From the NCBI RefSeq assembly GCF_015832195.1, contig NC_052017.1, forward strand, positions 9,190,790-9,254,789: DNA of 64,000 nt. The letters are read 5' to 3'. Below are positions 63,301 through 64,000 of this stretch, piece after piece (positions within the stretch are counted from its first letter, which is position 1; each line of letters begins with the position of its first letter). Position numbers and translations under genes: made by a program. Source of the stretch: Motacilla alba alba (taxonomy: Eukaryota; Chordata; Aves; Passeriformes; Motacillidae). The notes under the pieces were generated by a model. The model had not been told where the DNA came from. It saw only the letters and a program-made list of their open reading frames with translations, and did not search any database.

Positions 63301-64000
63301 GAGTTCAGGTTTTTCTCATTGTGAGGGCTGTTTCTACTTTACTTCTCTGTTTCAGAAGCCAGATAATTCTTGTGTTTATGTTGCAGAGAAGCAGATTCTC
63401 TAGAAGACAAGTGGCAGAGCTCACATTTCTTCTGCTTGGACTTAACCCAGAAAATTTGCAGGACTTCTACAGGAGTGGCTACAGGGATTCATGTAACAGT
63501 TTCTTAAGTGTTTCCTGACCTCTGGTGAATGACCACTGCTAATTTACAAAGTACTGTAAAAAAACCAAACTAAAACTAAAAGTCACACCTTAAACTACAA
63601 AGCAGACCTCATCTACTTAAATCAATAAGCCAAGAACTTCACAGAGTCTGACATTCTATTTATTAGTGGTGGTAGGACAAAGGGAAATGTTGTATAAAGA
63701 AGCATTCCTTGAACCACAGCAACAGCATGTGTGATATGTAAAAAAATAATATTTTATAGGCTTTGAAAAAGGGCATGAGAACGTAGTTGAAGGAAGGAAA
63801 ATATTGAAAACAAACAAACTTTGGTTAGTGTTGTGGTAAACACCAATGGAGAGTTATGACGGCAAGTTCTACAGATAATTGCTGCAGTATTTAAGGTTAA
63901 ATCCAGCCACCTTCAAAATACAAAATGATTCAAGCTAGTCTGAAATATCAAACAGCTTTCCACAAAATGCTTCAGTATTTGCACAACAAATTTTCAACAA
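60381..64000. other. Unannotated DNA to the end of the window
   Basis: No gene supported. There is a (CA)n run of about 15 bases at 61414-61428. About 61620-61830 is AT-rich with TTAATTAAC and similar cores. From about 62780 to 63520 the sequence is less AT-rich and contains a strong donor-like CAG|GTGAGTAT at 62935-62945 and open frames of 92 and 100 codons (62938-63518), none with a recognisable domain. Confidence 0.45.

Noticed and set aside
1..64000. CRISPR arrays, operons, riboswitches, bacterial or phage systems
   Set aside because: The sequence is vertebrate nuclear DNA; no regularly spaced repeats, no packed coding frames and no ribosome-binding-site pattern are present.

Overview
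This looks like a 64 kb stretch of bird nuclear DNA, intergenic or from a very long intron. It is AT-rich, with no operon-like gene packing and no open frame longer than 147 codons. All the dispersed repeats I can name belong to CR1, the dominant non-LTR retrotransposon of birds and other sauropsids. Several copies end in the typical avian CR1 3' tail (GGTTGGA(A)...ACC next to a degenerate ATTCTATG-type end). I recognise no Alu, L1, B1/B2 or tRNA-like sequence. Repeat load is low (about 3.5 kb of recognisable CR1), which fits a bird better than a turtle, crocodile or mammal, but the species cannot be named.

Layout. 1-15.2 kb: unannotated AT-rich DNA with a T-rich tract (1.4 kb), an A/C-rich tract (3.05 kb), a small GATA/X-box-like cluster (10.45-10.58 kb) and paired short hairpins (14.5-14.7 kb). 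15.58-16.08 kb: a 5'-truncated CR1 on the + strand. 17.9 and 20.7 kb: a compound TC/TA microsatellite and a long TA microsatellite. 24.58-25.63 kb: a longer but internally deleted CR1 on the - strand, with a broken reverse transcriptase. 31.5-31.9 kb: a GC-richer patch, open in several frames, not identified. 32.37-33.0 kb: a CR1 3' end on the + strand. 39.94-40.04 kb: an isolated piece of CR1 reverse transcriptase on the + strand. 46.56 kb: 39 consecutive T. 50.5 and 53.7 kb: two-copy tandem duplications of about 37-38 bp; 53.48 kb: a 31-bp direct repeat with an inverted repeat inside it. 58.85-59.12 kb: a CR1 3' tail. 59.5-60.38 kb: a very old, heavily decayed CR1 reverse-transcriptase region. 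The rest is single-copy-looking DNA.

I found no protein-coding gene I would defend, no RNA gene and no CpG island. No undescribed system is evident. The points most worth following are the retrotransposon fossils of different apparent ages, a few short symmetric or regulatory-looking motifs, and one weak candidate exon at 50.09-50.35 kb. These would be settled by alignment to other bird genomes and by RNA-seq.
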